Source: Aphrophora alni
Lineage: Eukaryota > Arthropoda > Insecta > Hemiptera > Aphrophoridae
NCBI GenBank assembly: GCA_963513935.1
Contig: OY740768.1
Coordinates: forward strand, 69,118,231 to 69,182,230
DNA: 64,000 nucleotides
Reading direction: 5' to 3'
Shown here: positions 33,325 to 45,941 of the stretch, in pieces
How the letters are laid out: the number at the start of each line of letters is the position of its first letter
How positions within the stretch are numbered: position 1 is the stretch's first letter
Notes under the pieces: generated by a model
The model's input: only the letters and a program-made list of their open reading frames with translations
The model's database searches: none
Told to the model about the DNA's origin: nothing
Position numbers and translations under genes: made by a program

Positions 33325-35083
33325 TGAGTTGAAAGCATTAGGGTATTTTTTCCTTTGTAATTAATTAATTAATTAAATTTAATAAAAATAAAATTAAATT
33401 AGAATTAACTTGAGAATTAATTAATAATAATAATAATTTACAAAATGATTGATTTAAATAAAGTTTCAAATCCTCATATATTACTTATTAATTTGTATAA
33501 AGAGTTGATTAATGAAATATCAAAGTGAGATGGATGATAAGTTCAGCAGATTGTGAATACCAGGGTAACATACATTAAATGATAAACCGCTGTAGCCAAC
33601 ACCGATGACAACTCAGCCACACAATAAGATATGCAGTCCAGGACTTTCCAGGATAACCTGCTCCAACTCCAGGCTTGAGTTAACTTCAATAATTGTAAAA
33701 AGATTAGGTCTACTTTGAAAATCTGAGTTGAAAGCATTAGGGTATTTGCCTTTGTAATTAATTAATTAAATTTAATATAAATAAAATAAAATTAGAATTA
33801 ACTTGAGAATTAATTAATAATAATAATAAGTTACAAAATGATTGATTTAAATAAAGTTTCAAATCCTCATATATTACTTATTAATTTTGTATAAAGAGTT
33901 GATTAATGAAATATCAAAGTGAGATGGATGATAAGTTCAGCAGATTGTGAATACCAGGGTAACATACATTAAATGATAAACCGCTGTAGCCAACACCGAT
34001 GACAACTCAGCCACACAATAAGATATGCAGTCCAGGACTTTCCAGGATAACCTGCTCCAACTCCAGGCTTGAGTTAACTTCAATAATTGTAAAAAGATTA
34101 GGTCTACTTTGAAAATCTGAGTTGAAAGCATTAGGGTATTTGCCTTTGTAATTAATTAATTAAATTTAATATAAATAAAATAAAATTAGAATTAACTTGA
34201 GAATTAATTAATAATAATAATAAGTTACAAAATGATTGATTTAAATAAAGTTTCAAATCCTCATATATTACTTATTAATTTGTATAAAGAGTTGATTAAT
34301 GAAATATCTAAGTGAGATGGATGATAAGTTCAGCAGATTGTGAATACCAGGGTAACATACATTAAATGATAAACCGCTGTAGCCAACACCGATGACAACT
34401 CAGCCACACAATAAGATATGCAGTCCAGGACTTTCCAGGATAACCTGCTCCAACTCCAGGCTTGAGTTAACTTCAATAATTGTAAAAAGATTAGGTCTAC
34501 TTTGAAAATCTGAGTTGAAAGCATTAGGGTATTTGCCTTTGTAATTAATTAATTAAATTTAATATAAATAAAATAAAATTAGAATTAACTTGAGAATTAA
34601 TTAATAATAATAATAAGTTACAAAATGATTGATTTAAATAAAGTTTCAAATCCTCATATATTACTTATTAATTTTGTATAAAGAGTTGATTAATGAAATA
34701 TCAAAGTGAGATGGATGATAAGTTCAGCAGATTGTGAATACCAGGGTAACATACATTAAATGATAAACCGCTGTAGCCAACACCGATGACAACTCAGCCA
34801 CACAATAAGATATGCAGTCCAGGACTTTCCAGGATAACCTGCTCCAACTCCAGGCTTGAGTTAACTTCAATAATTGTAAAAAGATTAGGTCTACTTTGAA
34901 AATCTGAGTTGAAAGCATTAGGGTATTTGCCTTTGTAATTAATTAATTAAATTTAATATAAATAAAATAAAATTAGAATTAACTTGAGAATTAATTAATA
35001 ATAATAATAAGTTACAAAATGATTGATTTAAATAAAGGTTCAAATCCTCATATATTACTTATTAATTTAGTATAAGAGTTGAT
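33325..35083. repeat. 394-bp tandem repeat, about 4.5 units
   Basis: Units start (GAGTTGAAAGCATTAGGG) near 33325, 33726, 34120, 34513 and 34907. They are nearly identical, differing by 1-bp indels and a few bases. The first unit has extra bases in its TTAATTAATTAA tract. A 64-codon minus ORF recurs identically in four units (33543, 33937, 34330, 34724) only because the DNA is repeated; its ATG and stop sit in non-conserved context and no domain is seen. Confidence 0.95.
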
Positions 35084-37299
35084 ATTTAGTTGGGCAGAAT
35101 ACCAACAAAGTTTGTCTATTAACTTTATTTTTTGAGTTTTGAATTTTTAAAGAATAAATTTGATTTTGGTTTCCTTTTAAGAAGATTTTAATTTATCAAC
35201 ATCAAATTTTTCTTGTGGAACCTTGCAATAAGAAGGGTTATTTATGAATGTATTTCAGGTATAGCAGTACATACAAGACCGAAAGTTTTAATCAGACACA
35301 TCCAGTGTACCACGGCTAAGAGAAATGTTAAAACTTATTTTTATTATGCTGAGTCGGAAATTTATTATAATTTTAAATTCAACTGGAAGTGTTTTAAGTA
35401 CAGGGTAGGCCATTGTTTTTAGGAGACTGGAAGCACTGAGAAGAGTTTAAGATCTGGGGGGGGGGGTATAGGATTGTCAATACTTCCAGAAGGTGTCTGT
35501 AACTCATAATATATTGCAAACAGGGTAACGTAAAGACAGAGTTAAATAAAAAAGTAGTGACAATGCTTATTGCGTAGCTATAAAATGATACAAATCGACA
35601 ATGCACCAAACATTTTTAAGTGGGTTCATGTCACTCGTTTTTTAAATTATTTTTCCGTAGAACGCACTATTTTTGACATCTGATATGAAGAAATTTAGAA
35701 TTGTTATCAATTACAAAAATGTAGGCTACAGTATATGATTTATTTTTCTTTTAGAGTAAACCCAGCATGATAGTAAACTATCATTAGATAGTGAACCTAC
35801 ATGCCAACTACTCATAACATTATGATCTCCTGGGACTCTAACCTAACCTCACCTTAGGTTTTTGATCTGGCATTGATCTGGCAAAAAATCGAAAAAGAAA
35901 AAAAAATGCACTTTTCACCACCATTTTCGTCTTATTTCACTGTACTACTAGGGTTTTTAACAATGTTAATTTACTTTCAGTATTTGTGAAACCGACACAA
36001 AATTTGTAAAAAAATCGAAATGTACTCTTTAAGGCTCTAAAATGAGGAGTAGAAAAACACTTCCAAAAGCTCAGAAAAATATTTAAATACAAGTCGTCAT
36101 AGACCGCGTAGGTTTTCATGTTTTGATGTACTTCAGTAATGTCATTCATTTTTCAGGCTTGAACTCCATCAAGCGTAATTCAAATTTAAGAATAACCTCG
36201 TCTTAGAAACCTGGGGGCATCTTAACAATGGAAGAAAGAATACTACATGGTTCCTATCTGTAGTAGGCCTACGGACATAGTTCCTTAATTTGAGAAAAAA
36301 ATTATGTAAAGTGACGATTTTGAAAAAATCTAAAATGTTATATTTATTATATGAAAAAACGCATAATTTGTTATCAAAGTTTGAACTTGAAAAAATATTA
36401 ATATTTACAGAAATTTTATTAATTTCTCTTGTTAAAATTATAGAATGAACCTTTCAGCTATCTGACGTAGGGGATACACTCTTGACTTTATGATCGCCTG
36501 GGACTCTGGGACTATGTTTGTAACCGACCAGCCCGGGTCGATTTTTATGCATGCAAACGACATAATCATGGGGGAAAAAAAATAATAAATAAATAAAAAA
36601 ATACCACAAAACGTTATAAATAAATAATATTGCAAAAATTGGTGAAGTTCGCATATTTTTGATGCTTAAAATTTGAACTGTGCAGTAAAAGCCACTTTTT
36701 TCCCATATGATTTACAAATCTATTTTTCTGTCAAACAGGTCGACCAAAACACTGTTCTATCACATCTTTCTCTTTCTAACCGTAGATTACAAATTGTTCT
36801 GTGTCTCATAGATCCAGAGATATTTACCAGTATTATTATTTATTGCATATAAATAAAATTGTGTATACAAGTTACAATATATAATATGTGTTTTATTTCT
36901 AAAGTTTATGTTTTTGAATGAATTTCTAGTTTGTGAATGGTTTATATTTGGACTAACCTGTAGGTAAGTTGTAAACCTAGGCCTATAAGCAAATTTTCTT
37001 ATATTGAGTGTTTTATTTGATTATACAAGTGTATATGTGTGTTATTCTTTGTAAAGTTTTGTTTTAGTGAAATCTAGTGATTTTGTCTTAGGCCTAGCTT
37101 TTTAGAAAGTTACTAATTACGCCTAAATTGTCGAGGTATCAAACCTAACCTCACTTGTCAAGTACCAGTTTTAAGGGGAAATCGTTATTTTTATTTTGAA
37201 AATGTAACAATTTTTTCCCCCTAAATATATTCGCAAATATATTACAAATCTCTAGTAATCGTTAAAAAAATTCAAAAAATCTATTTGTATGGTGTAATT
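35084..37299. other. Gene-free stretch
   Basis: AT-rich with a poly-G run at about 35456-35466 and a reversed copy of dispersed family B at 36540-36665. Several TAGGCCTA octamers occur here. No supported genes. Confidence 0.4.
36540..36665 (-). repeat. Dispersed repeat family B, reversed partial copy
   Basis: The reverse complement matches the front half of the copy at 48690-48880 (GCGAACTTCAC, AATATTATTTATAACGTTTT, GTGGTATTTTTT, CATGATTATG). Confidence 0.6.
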
Positions 37300-39830
37300 A
37301 TTTTTGTGAAATTATTCTCTCCGTTACTCTCCGATTTTTTGGTATTTGACCAAAAAACTCCAAATGTTTTACATCTAACATTTTTTTTTCACTCACACCT
37401 ATTCCATGCACCTTTCTGAATATGTGTATAATGATTTATAGAAGTTGTGTATTAAATATATTTTACTATTTTTTGTGAATTTTTTTTAAAATGATCATTT
37501 TACCTTTTTACATAAAATATTTTTTTAAATTTTGAAAATGTAACAAATTTATTTATTTATTTTTTCTAAATATATTCACAAATATTACACAAAACTTTTG
37601 TATATCTTAGAAAAAGGTGGTAAGCTATTGATTTTGGATGATACAGGTTTTTATGAAAAATGATAACTTCATTTTTGACATCTAACATACTTACTCCAAA
37701 ACCGTTTCAAATTTTTATTTTTTATTACATAGATGAATTCTATGCATCTTTTTGAGAAAAATGATGTTTTATAAGTTTGGTTTTGTATAAAAATAATATT
37801 TTTTATTAATTTTTAAACAAACGAAGAAAATTAACATGCGCCGCCTATAAGGTCAAAGTGTGTAAAATATACATTGTCGACCTAGATGTACAGAAGTTTA
37901 TTTTTAAATGTCATACAATTGGTACACTTGTATGGCCGTAGCTGTGTAACAAACATACTAACCAACAAAATGTCAAATGGTCGAGTTCACTTCCTTATAA
38001 ATAACATAATACAAACGTAAGTTTTAGAGAAATAACATGTACACACCAGACAATGTTTCGTCATAACTTGCAAAAAAATACCCATGTTTTATTTGAATTG
38101 AATATTGATTTTCTTGAGAAAGAATATGTGAGAATTGTTTGCAATAATTTCGGATTTAAAGAAAGGAAACCCTGTAAATATTATAACAACAGAAATAATG
38201 TATTATCGTGATTGTAGTTGACTCTGTAGTTAAATGTAAATGAGTCAAACGATTTTAAAACCCATCAAAGTTGGAAGCGTTACGCTTATCGGACAACTTT
38301 CTTCAGCTGAAAGTCCAAATGTCTTAACTTTTAAGTCAAAACTTACTTTCCACCCACTAAAAATCGTCTCATCAAATAAATTTGGCATCAATGAATTTTT
38401 ATTATTTTTCACAATTCCATATTTTTGTTTAGTCTACTTAACATTGGCAATGCCTTATAGATAAATTCTTCCCTCTTTCGATCTGTGTGTTTAAAAATCT
38501 TGTAGCATCTTCGGAAGATATCGACCGTTGTCTGTGAAAACACAATTTTCCAAGATTTACAGACATTTTACGAGACTCTACGAATCGTCAAATATCGATT
38601 AGATCTATGTGTTTGGGGACAATTTTTTACAGTAATATAGTACAGATTCTGCTCTGGTCCTTCTATATTACCACGTGATAATCCACTTTCGAGTTCCGAT
38701 TTCACAGCTTTAGCCTTTGTGTGTGCGAGAGTTGGTGTCCTTGTTCTTATTTTGTAAGTGTAATTAAGTTATGTGAATATATTTAGTGAATTCAACTCAA
38801 TACATATATTTTTGTGAAAATATGTAAATTCAATTTATAATACGAATTTTATTGTTTCAAGTGAATATTATTCCATTAAAGTTACTTTTTGTGCTTTGTT
38901 TTCTGCTTAGAAATTTTACCTCGGCTAAAAGCGACTTTTTTGATTCCTAACAGTAACTCCACAAATATTACAAAAAAATTTTTTTTCCATAACATATTTG
39001 CATTCTACATTTTTCTGAAAAAAAAGAAAGAAAAAAAAAAGATATTCTATAGTCTATAAGTTCGATTTGAATAATTTTTATATTTTTCAGGATTTTTTAA
39101 AAGTTAAAATCTAATTTTTTTAGCTATCTTGTAGTTTTTCATAAAAACTGATATTTGCTATTAACAATTTAAACATATTTTTACAGAATCTTATTGACAA
39201 CTAAATGATAAAACGTTTTTATATATTGAGAAAAATTATTTAAAAGATGTATTTGTACGATAGGCCTATAACCTAATATGGCGTTTGTAGAAATTTTACC
39301 TCGACTAACAGCAATTCTTTTTATTCCTGACATAGTAACTCACAAAGTTTTACAAAAAAAAAATTATAACAATATGCATTCTATAAATCTTTCTGATAAA
39401 TGGTATTTTACAAGTTTGATTTGAATAATATTTATATTTTTGGGGAATTTTTCAAAATAATCCTATACTTTTAGCTATTTTGTATTTTTTTTATAAAAAC
39501 TTAGTTTCTAATAACAATTTGATGAATCGATTTTTTTTTTTACAGAATCTTATTGAAAACTAAATGATCAAAATTTTTTATATTTATGGGAAAAATTTCA
39601 AAAATGTATTTGTTTGAAATATATGTATAGGCGTTTATGTAGAAGTTTTAGCTCTGATAACAACAGCGACTTTTTGTTTCCTAACATACTGACTCCACAT
39701 GTTTTACAAAAAAATATTTTTTTCATAGCATATGGATTCTATACATCCTACTGGAAAAAAAGGTGTTTTATAAGTTGAAATTCGGAAAAGATAACTTATT
39801 TGTGAATTCTTATAAAAAGTATTAAAAATG
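37300..39830 (+). repeat. Ancient diverged repeat family, unit about 350-390 bp (another copy near 41870-42060)
   Basis: Anchors of the form TTTTACCTCGGCTAA, TTCCTAACAnACTnACTCCAC, ATGCATTCTAnA and TTTCTGA recur near 37370, 37680, 38945, 39335, 39680 and 41920. The last three in the main block are spaced about 345-390 bp. Copies are strongly diverged. No coding potential. Confidence 0.5.
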
Positions 39831-40251
39831 CACTAAAATTCACGTCCCATTCATTAGCATTCAATACCGTGTCTTTAATTTCCCCACCCACGAAGCGGTA
39901 GCGACACCTAAAAACGTTGTAAACTTAAAAACTGAAAATAGTCTACAACGTTGTCGACGTGGCTATCCTTCGATTCTGTATAAATCGACTTAGTTGATCA
40001 ACTAGTTTCCGAACTAGCACTTCATTCTTCTACTATTGTTTCCTTCATTATCGTCACCTGCAACATCGACTTCTGCTTTGTCATCTGACTCGCTCCACCT
40101 AGAACAATCCAAGTGTGCTACAACGAAACAGGTGCCAGAGATAGAACCCGAACCTGGACTCCACCCTGTAATGTAGGTATTAAAAAGACTGTTTCTCCCG
40201 CTTGGAACACTTGTACAAAGTGACTAAATACATCGCACAATTGGTAGTTAA

Positions 40252-40304
40252 GGCCTCTTCACACCGCACGTATTAATAATCCGCCGACGTCTTAGTAAGA
40301 CGTC
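40252..40304 (+). mobile_element. Harbinger-like terminus
   Basis: GGCCTCTTCACACCGCACG follows TTAA, as expected for a Harbinger/PIF end with a 3-bp TTA/TAA target. A 19-bp dyad GACGTCTTAGTAAGACGTC (40286-40304) lies just inside. It probably belongs with the transposase remnant at 40940-41406. The opposite end was not found. Confidence 0.4.
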
Positions 40305-40939
40305 TTAGACGTATCTCACAATGATATCATATGGGGTAGTTCAGACCGAGTATTAATACGGGAGGGGAAAATACCCCGGCTAGCTACGTGTCGCCGCCGT
40401 ATCTCGACTCGCGCATGCGCACTGAGCTGTTTCCAAATTTCGACTGTGAGCGCACTATTTTTACCAAATTAAAATTTGTTTACGCTTTCACGTCTATCTG
40501 ATCTGTCTGTGTGTCTTTTAATAAAAGACTTCATATCTCTTAACTGAATAATGGTATCTTAATGAAACTTGGCATACTTGTGTGTAGTTTACAATTACAT
40601 ACATTGGTTATATGGTTTATTGGTTAAGTTCTCCCCGTAATTAGTAAAACCCCTGCAATGCAACCCATGAATTCAAAGGTAAAAAAAGGCTAAATGATGT
40701 TTTTAAAATCCTATTTATATTCATATGCACAAGAAATTCCTGTACAGCTAGGCCTACTGTTGACTATATATTGGACTTGAATATTTATAACATAAAATTA
40801 GAGAAGTTTTCAAAATTAAATTATAATCATATTAACATAGGCCTAACAGTATTACTTCTTTGTTTACAAGACAAAATAATTGATGTTATCTACCATAAAT
40901 AACAATCATAGTAACAACGCATTATTCAGCTACCGTTCA

Positions 40940-41406
40940 TTATTTATTGTTGGTGGTATGTTTCCACTGCCATGGCACACTTCCTTCTGGGGAGTTGAAA
41001 TAAGCGACAAATTTGTTCCTGATTCGAACTTGCTCCTTCGTAGCTTGAGCAGCTCACTTTGACGCAGGTTTCCAGCATGTCTGGTATGCTGTTTTTATTT
41101 CCTCAGGAGTACCAACTGCAGTTGTATTGCCTTTACTGCTCAAATACTAATGAGCGACAAAACCTTATTAAACTCTTCTTTGTTTAGCCTATAATATGTT
41201 CGAAACTTTTCGTCATCACCCTCCAAGTCTGCCATTAGGTGATGATATTCACCGAACTGTTCCCGCCTCTTGTTTATTCGATGGACTCATTCCGACCTTC
41301 CACATACTGCATACAATAATACCAACTCTTCATCAATATCACTTGAATTGGTTTCCATCCAGGGCATATCAAAACCAGGCTCACACCACGGTACTGTAAA
41401 CGCCAT
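40940..41406 (-). pseudogene. Harbinger (HARBI1-type) transposase remnant with its middle deleted
   Basis: On the minus strand from ATG 41404-41406 the frame reads a short acidic N-terminus, an in-frame TGA (41287-41289), then INKRREQFGEYHHLMADLEG and KFRTYYRLNKEEFNKVLSLI to a stop at 41140-41142. This is the conserved N-terminal region of PIF/Harbinger nucleases. About 100 bases on, another frame reads KEQVRIRNKFVAYFNSPEGS followed by VPWQW and a stop at 40940-40942, the conserved Harbinger C-terminus. The DDE catalytic centre between them is missing, so it is an internally deleted, dead copy. Confidence 0.75.
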
Positions 41407-42069
41407 CATAAAATTTAACTGAACTCTTCATACAACGAGCTGTTGGCAGGTAGGTAGAGGGAGAAATACGTCTTCTATGTTGCTTCTGTGTGAAAGACGT
41501 CGCTGAGGTATTAAGACTTGCTAAATGGGTGTCTTCTGGCATTACGCAGCCCGTCATCTTCATTATAGCGATGGAATGCCATAAAATACATAAGTAGACT
41601 AATTTATTTTATTTTAGCCTATATTTTGATTATATATATTATCACACATGTTACTCATATCTAACCTAACCTATTATCTGTAAGTACTTATCTTAACAAT
41701 TTAATAAATTGATTTTTTAATTTTTTTATGCAAATTTATTGATAACTAAAAGATAAAACTTTTGAATATTTATGAAAAAAAAAATTTTTTTTTTTTAGAT
41801 TTCATATAGGCTACAATTAGAAGATATATATATATTAGATATTTTTAGGATCTAAAATATATTTTTAGATTTCAGATGTTTATTTACAATTTTAGCTTCG
41901 CTTACAGCAATATTTTTGATTCCTGACATACTAACTCCACAGATTTTATTTTAAAAAAAAACATGTTTTTAATAACATAATATGCATTATCTTTCTAGAA
42001 AAAAAATGGTAGGCCTATATTACAAATTGAGTTTCAGATAGGATTACTATTTTTTTGTGAATAAAAAAA

Positions 42070-42640
42070 AAAAGTAGCTAGTAAGAAAGAGTTAGAACGG
42101 AAGAGATAAAGAAAATTTAGACAGGTAGATGGACAGGACAGATTTATATGAAAACATTAAATTTTTTTAATATATAAGATATAGACAAAATTATGTATTC
42201 ATAAAAATAATCAGATTAGGATTAAATAACTCCGAGTAAAAAATAACAGTGTAAGATGGAGTAAAGTACGAAAGGTTTTATTGACCTTGTTCAATTTTGG
42301 GTAAAGCCCTAGTTAGGATGGAGTAGTGCAGATAGAAGTTTTCTAAATTGTATCATGAAAACTGAAGGTCCCAAATATTTATTGTTTGTAGTCAATAATA
42401 CATGTCAAACTGAATAAGTTACTGTTTTATCTTTTAATCCTACATGATGAAGTAATCTTTATCAATAAATGGATTAAAAGAGAGTTTGTTTCAGATATAC
42501 ACAAGGAGTTGTTTTACAATTTATACAAATTGAGAAATAGCACCATACGCCCAACAGCGCGTGACGCAATGTGATCGGACCTTGACTTGTTAAGCCTTGA
42601 TCAAGTAGTGTGCTACGTGCCATAAACAAGGAAGTCGGAG
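42070..42640. other. Gene-free stretch upstream of the metallothionein gene
   Basis: AT-rich to about 42530, then rising GC content into the metallothionein promoter. No other feature seen. Confidence 0.4.
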
Positions 42641-42651
42641 AAGATAGAGCA

Positions 42652-42674
42652 GTGTGCAAAGTGTGCAGTGCGCA
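42652..42674 (-). promoter_or_regulatory. Three adjacent metal-response elements
   Basis: On the minus strand, TGCACAC (42652-42658), TGCACAC (42661-42667) and TGCGCAC (42668-42674) all fit the MRE core TGCRCNC bound by the zinc-sensing factor MTF-1. They sit 31 bp upstream of the TATA box and about 105-127 bp before the metallothionein ATG. This arrangement predicts induction by zinc, cadmium or copper. Confidence 0.85.
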
Positions 42675-42705
42675 AGTCTAGTAGCGGGAGCAACTCACTG
42701 TGTTC

Positions 42706-42716
42706 TATATATATAT
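42706..42716 (+). promoter_or_regulatory. TATA box of the metallothionein gene
   Basis: TATATATATAT at 42706-42716, 63 bp before the ATG. Transcription would start near 42735, giving a 5' UTR of about 45 bases. Confidence 0.65.
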
Positions 42717-42778
42717 TGTGAGGAAAGGAGATGTAGACAGAGTTATTGTGAGATTTGTAAAGACAACATCAAGTTAAG

Positions 42779-42809
42779 ATGCCTGATCCTTGCTGTGGTG
42801 ATAAGACAC
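42779..42809 (+). CDS. Metallothionein, exon 1
   Basis: Metallothioneins bind zinc, cadmium and copper through cysteine thiolates in the cytosol and buffer or detoxify them. Exon 1 encodes MPDPCCGDKT plus the first base of the next codon and stops at a consensus donor, C|GTAAGT (42810). The ATG follows AAG, a good start context. A 2049-bp intron separates it from exon 2 at 44859. Upstream lie a TATA box and three MREs. The joined product is 55 residues with 11 cysteines. A short MPxPC-type start and a phase-1 intron early in the gene are usual for insect metallothioneins. Neither exon is long enough to appear as an ORF. Confidence 0.88.
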
Positions 42810-43846
42810 GTAAGTAAATTATTTAATATAATATGTGTAGACAAGACTAATTGAATGGAAACTCACAGGCTAAGATTTAATTACTTTGCACTGAAAAACT
42901 GTATAAAGCTAGTCCTTATAATCTTTTTCATTTTTTCAAAAATACTGTTTTATTATAATTTAATACAAATTGGTATAGTGGTAAAAACCGGCTGAAAACT
43001 AACTTTTTTTTTGCCTAAAAAGTTTATAAATATTATTGTTTAATTAATACAAAATTTAAATTTTGTGGTTAATAAACTTGTTTAAGCCATTGTAAAAAAC
43101 TTAACGTACCAAATTTAGTAAAACCGGAAAAAAAGTTGATCTATGGTGAATAATAGACTATGAAAAAATTGACTATAAAAAAAAAAACTTTTAATTTTCA
43201 GTTTGTTTTGAACTTGTTTGAGTCATTATAAAGCAATGTTTGAGTTATTCATTTATTTACTGATATATACTTATAGGCCTATATATTCTAGAACTAATAT
43301 TTTGAATTGAAATGAGAATAATTTCCAAAACACTTTTGAAATATTAATAGATTTTTTGTCTAGATCATTGTTTAACCAAACAATGTGAAGTGGTTTTTTA
43401 AGTTATTTTGGCAACAAACATTGTTTGACGTTCCCAACAAACCTATTTAAAAATCGCAGTTGTTACGGGGCGTTTGTGAGTGTAATTGGCTCCACGATTT
43501 TTGAAATTATTTGTATATAAGTTGGAATATTATTATACTTTTGTTTATACACATACACCGTGATTATTTATTAAACTAATGTATAGGCCTACAAAATGTA
43601 TTTTAAAAAAATTGTAAGTCAAATATGGTTTAATTTCAAATGATAAAATTTAAATTACTAGTATTATTTAATATAGTATAAAACATTAGTTTAAATTCTG
43701 AAGTAGACTAGAATTTCAACAAAGCTTTGTTGTAAATGATCACTAATTCAATTCCAATGTTAAATTCAAGAATATATATAAACTTTTAAAATATATAAGA
43801 TATATATTATTATTTTTGATATTATTAGTATATATATATATATAGG

Positions 43847-43888
<42 letters not shown>

Positions 43889-44020
43889 GATAAATGAATT
43901 TACCAAACGGCTTTAGTATATTTCACCAAAAGATGAATATATAAATAACAGAAAATATATAATAAATAATCTTTTTTGCTATGTTTCGCTTTTTGCCTTT
44001 GTCAACAAAATTGTTACGGT

Positions 44021-44070
<50 letters not shown>

Positions 44071-44858
44071 ATTCAGCCCTTATGTTGACAAACGTAGAAG
44101 CCAAGATATACAGAAAAAGTGTATTCATATTTATTATAAATTTTCTGTTTACGATATCTTATTATATATTGTAGTTGTTTACAATCAAATTAATTTCTCA
44201 AGAATATAATAATTAACAGCTAAAATATTAAATCTGGTTTTTGTGAAAATTTTTGTTACTAATATTTTTTATTGTAGTATTTTAAAAAAATCCTATGATT
44301 TGATTTAATAATTATATGAATAATTTTATATATATATATATAGGCCTATATATATTTATTTATTTATTTATGCATTATAGATACTGCATTTTAATTATTT
44401 AAATTTTTAGATAGGTAACTTATTATTACCCTAATTATATTTTTTCTTTCGTAATTTGTGATCTCTTTTCGTTTAGAACTTGCCAAAGAAATGACGTGCA
44501 AGATGGAACTCATTTATATTCAGAATTACATACATTTTTTTAAAAATATCCACCCCAACCCAAGGCGTTAAATATACAAGGTCTACATTGACATGTTTAT
44601 TGAAACATATTTTGTTAATAAATATTTTTAAATTGGTGTCATGAAAAAGAAGTTATTTCTTGGCTGAAGCTTGTAATGCGAAGAGATAACCATGTTTGAG
44701 TTATACACTCCTGATATAAACGAAAGGTTTTAATGCAGGACGAGTGAAGAAGTTCTTATTTTTTTTTTTTTCAAATGGGATTTATTATTTTTTTTCAACA
44801 TCAAAAAAACCTTAAATTTATGTACTTTTAAGACCTGTGTGGACTGTTACTGTTACAG
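42810..44858. other. Metallothionein intron
   Basis: Bounded by GTAAGT and TTACAG. It holds (TA)n at 43829-43885, a 44-base poly-A run at 44025-44068, several TAGGCCTA octamers and no further coding exon that I can see. Confidence 0.8.
43829..43885. repeat. (TA)n microsatellite
   Basis: About 28 TA units interrupted once by GGC, inside the metallothionein intron. Confidence 0.95.
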
Positions 44859-44995
44859 AATGCCAAGATGGCGGCAACAAGTGTGATTCCTCAAGCCAAA
44901 ACTGCGCCTGTAAAGGAAGTTCTGAGGATAAATCTTCAAAAAGTTGCGGAAGTTGCAGCTGTTCTGCTTCCGGCAAATGTTGCAAGAAAAGATAA
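44859..44995 (+). CDS. Metallothionein, exon 2
   Basis: The acceptor TTACAG (44853-44858) opens the exon. The split codon C|AA gives Gln, then CQDGGNKCDSSSQNCACKGS and, after a Ser/Lys-rich linker, CGSCSCSASGKCCKKR to TAA 44993-44995. Counting exon 1, cysteines fall at 5, 6, 12, 19, 27, 29, 40, 43, 45, 51 and 52 of 55, with C-x-C (27-29, 43-45), C-x2-C and CC clusters. There are no aromatic residues and no histidine, as in typical metallothioneins. The frame is exact across the splice. The gene is longer than the roughly 40-residue Drosophila MtnA type. Candidate poly-A signals follow at 45100 and 45134. Confidence 0.9.
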
Positions 44996-45099
44996 ATTGT
45001 ATTTGAGATCTGATTGTTTATTTTATACTGTATTATTTATTTAATATGTACGAGTTAGTTTTGTAAAAATGTAAAATATAATTTTATACGTCAAACTGA

Positions 45100-45139
45100 A
45101 TTAAAAGTTTTATTGTTTGTGTATTGCTTTTAAAATAAA
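45100..45139 (+). terminator. Poly-A signals of the metallothionein gene
   Basis: ATTAAA at 45100-45105 and AATAAA at 45134-45139, about 105 and 139 bases past the stop codon. Confidence 0.6.
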
Positions 45140-45941
45140 TTATTTGTAACAAAGAGCTGACAATTACAAAAAAATTATATTTGGGATTAATATGTAGGAG
45201 CTCTCTTAATGTTAGCCAGTAGGAGGTTTGGTTGATCAAATATTTTAATAGCGGGACAAAATAATAATTTTCTGGGCATACAATTGTACACAGAATTAAA
45301 TAGGGTCTACACAAAATAAAATTTAAATATTAATTTTTCGTAATATACAGAAATTTTTTTTTAACAAAGTCCATAAAAAAAAATCATTATCTTTTAAATT
45401 CATGAACAGAATTTGGTTGTGTTTTGTTTATTTTCAACAATGAAGACTGAGTTGAATTTTGAATTTTAGAAAATAATGTAGGACCTACAGGTAAAATTAT
45501 TTTCGGAAAACAGTGTAATATACTGCTTCCATTTTGAAAGTCATCAACCTTTAGTATTGAATGAATATTAAACAGCTCACGAGTGAAATTTAGTTGGAAT
45601 CGATCTAAAATTTCTAGGGTCAGAGTGGAATAGTTGTTTTTTTTTTTTTGGTTCTTTAATTTTAAGTTTACGATTTGCAATACTGTAAGGCTATATATAT
45701 ATATTTTAAATTTTAAACTGACATTTATACCGTAAATTGTTTTTCCTTATTCTTTCGTTATTAAAATAGATCATCATGGTGCATAACTTACAAAAAATAA
45801 ATAAATAATTGTATATCTAGATGAACTTCTTTATTAAAGTGAATATATTGTAGAAAGTGTGTTTAGAACAAATTTACACTTTAAATTTACTGAATTTTCA
45901 GGTTAAAGATACATAAAGAGCAAGTTATATACTAAATTCCC
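45140..45941. other. Gene-free stretch
   Basis: AT-rich. Minus ORFs at 45084-45314 and 45387-45680 have no domains. A minus-strand AATAAA at 45830-45835 could serve the candidate exon at 45942-46026. Confidence 0.4.

Noticed and set aside
33543..34918. Four identical 64-codon minus ORFs
   Set aside because: They repeat only because the 394-bp DNA unit repeats; no domain, no splice or promoter context.
39970..40160. Possible promoter with TATAAA at about 39980 and a GC-richer downstream region
   Set aside because: No open frame or splice-bounded exon follows; it may be part of a solo LTR or other repeat, but nothing decisive is visible.
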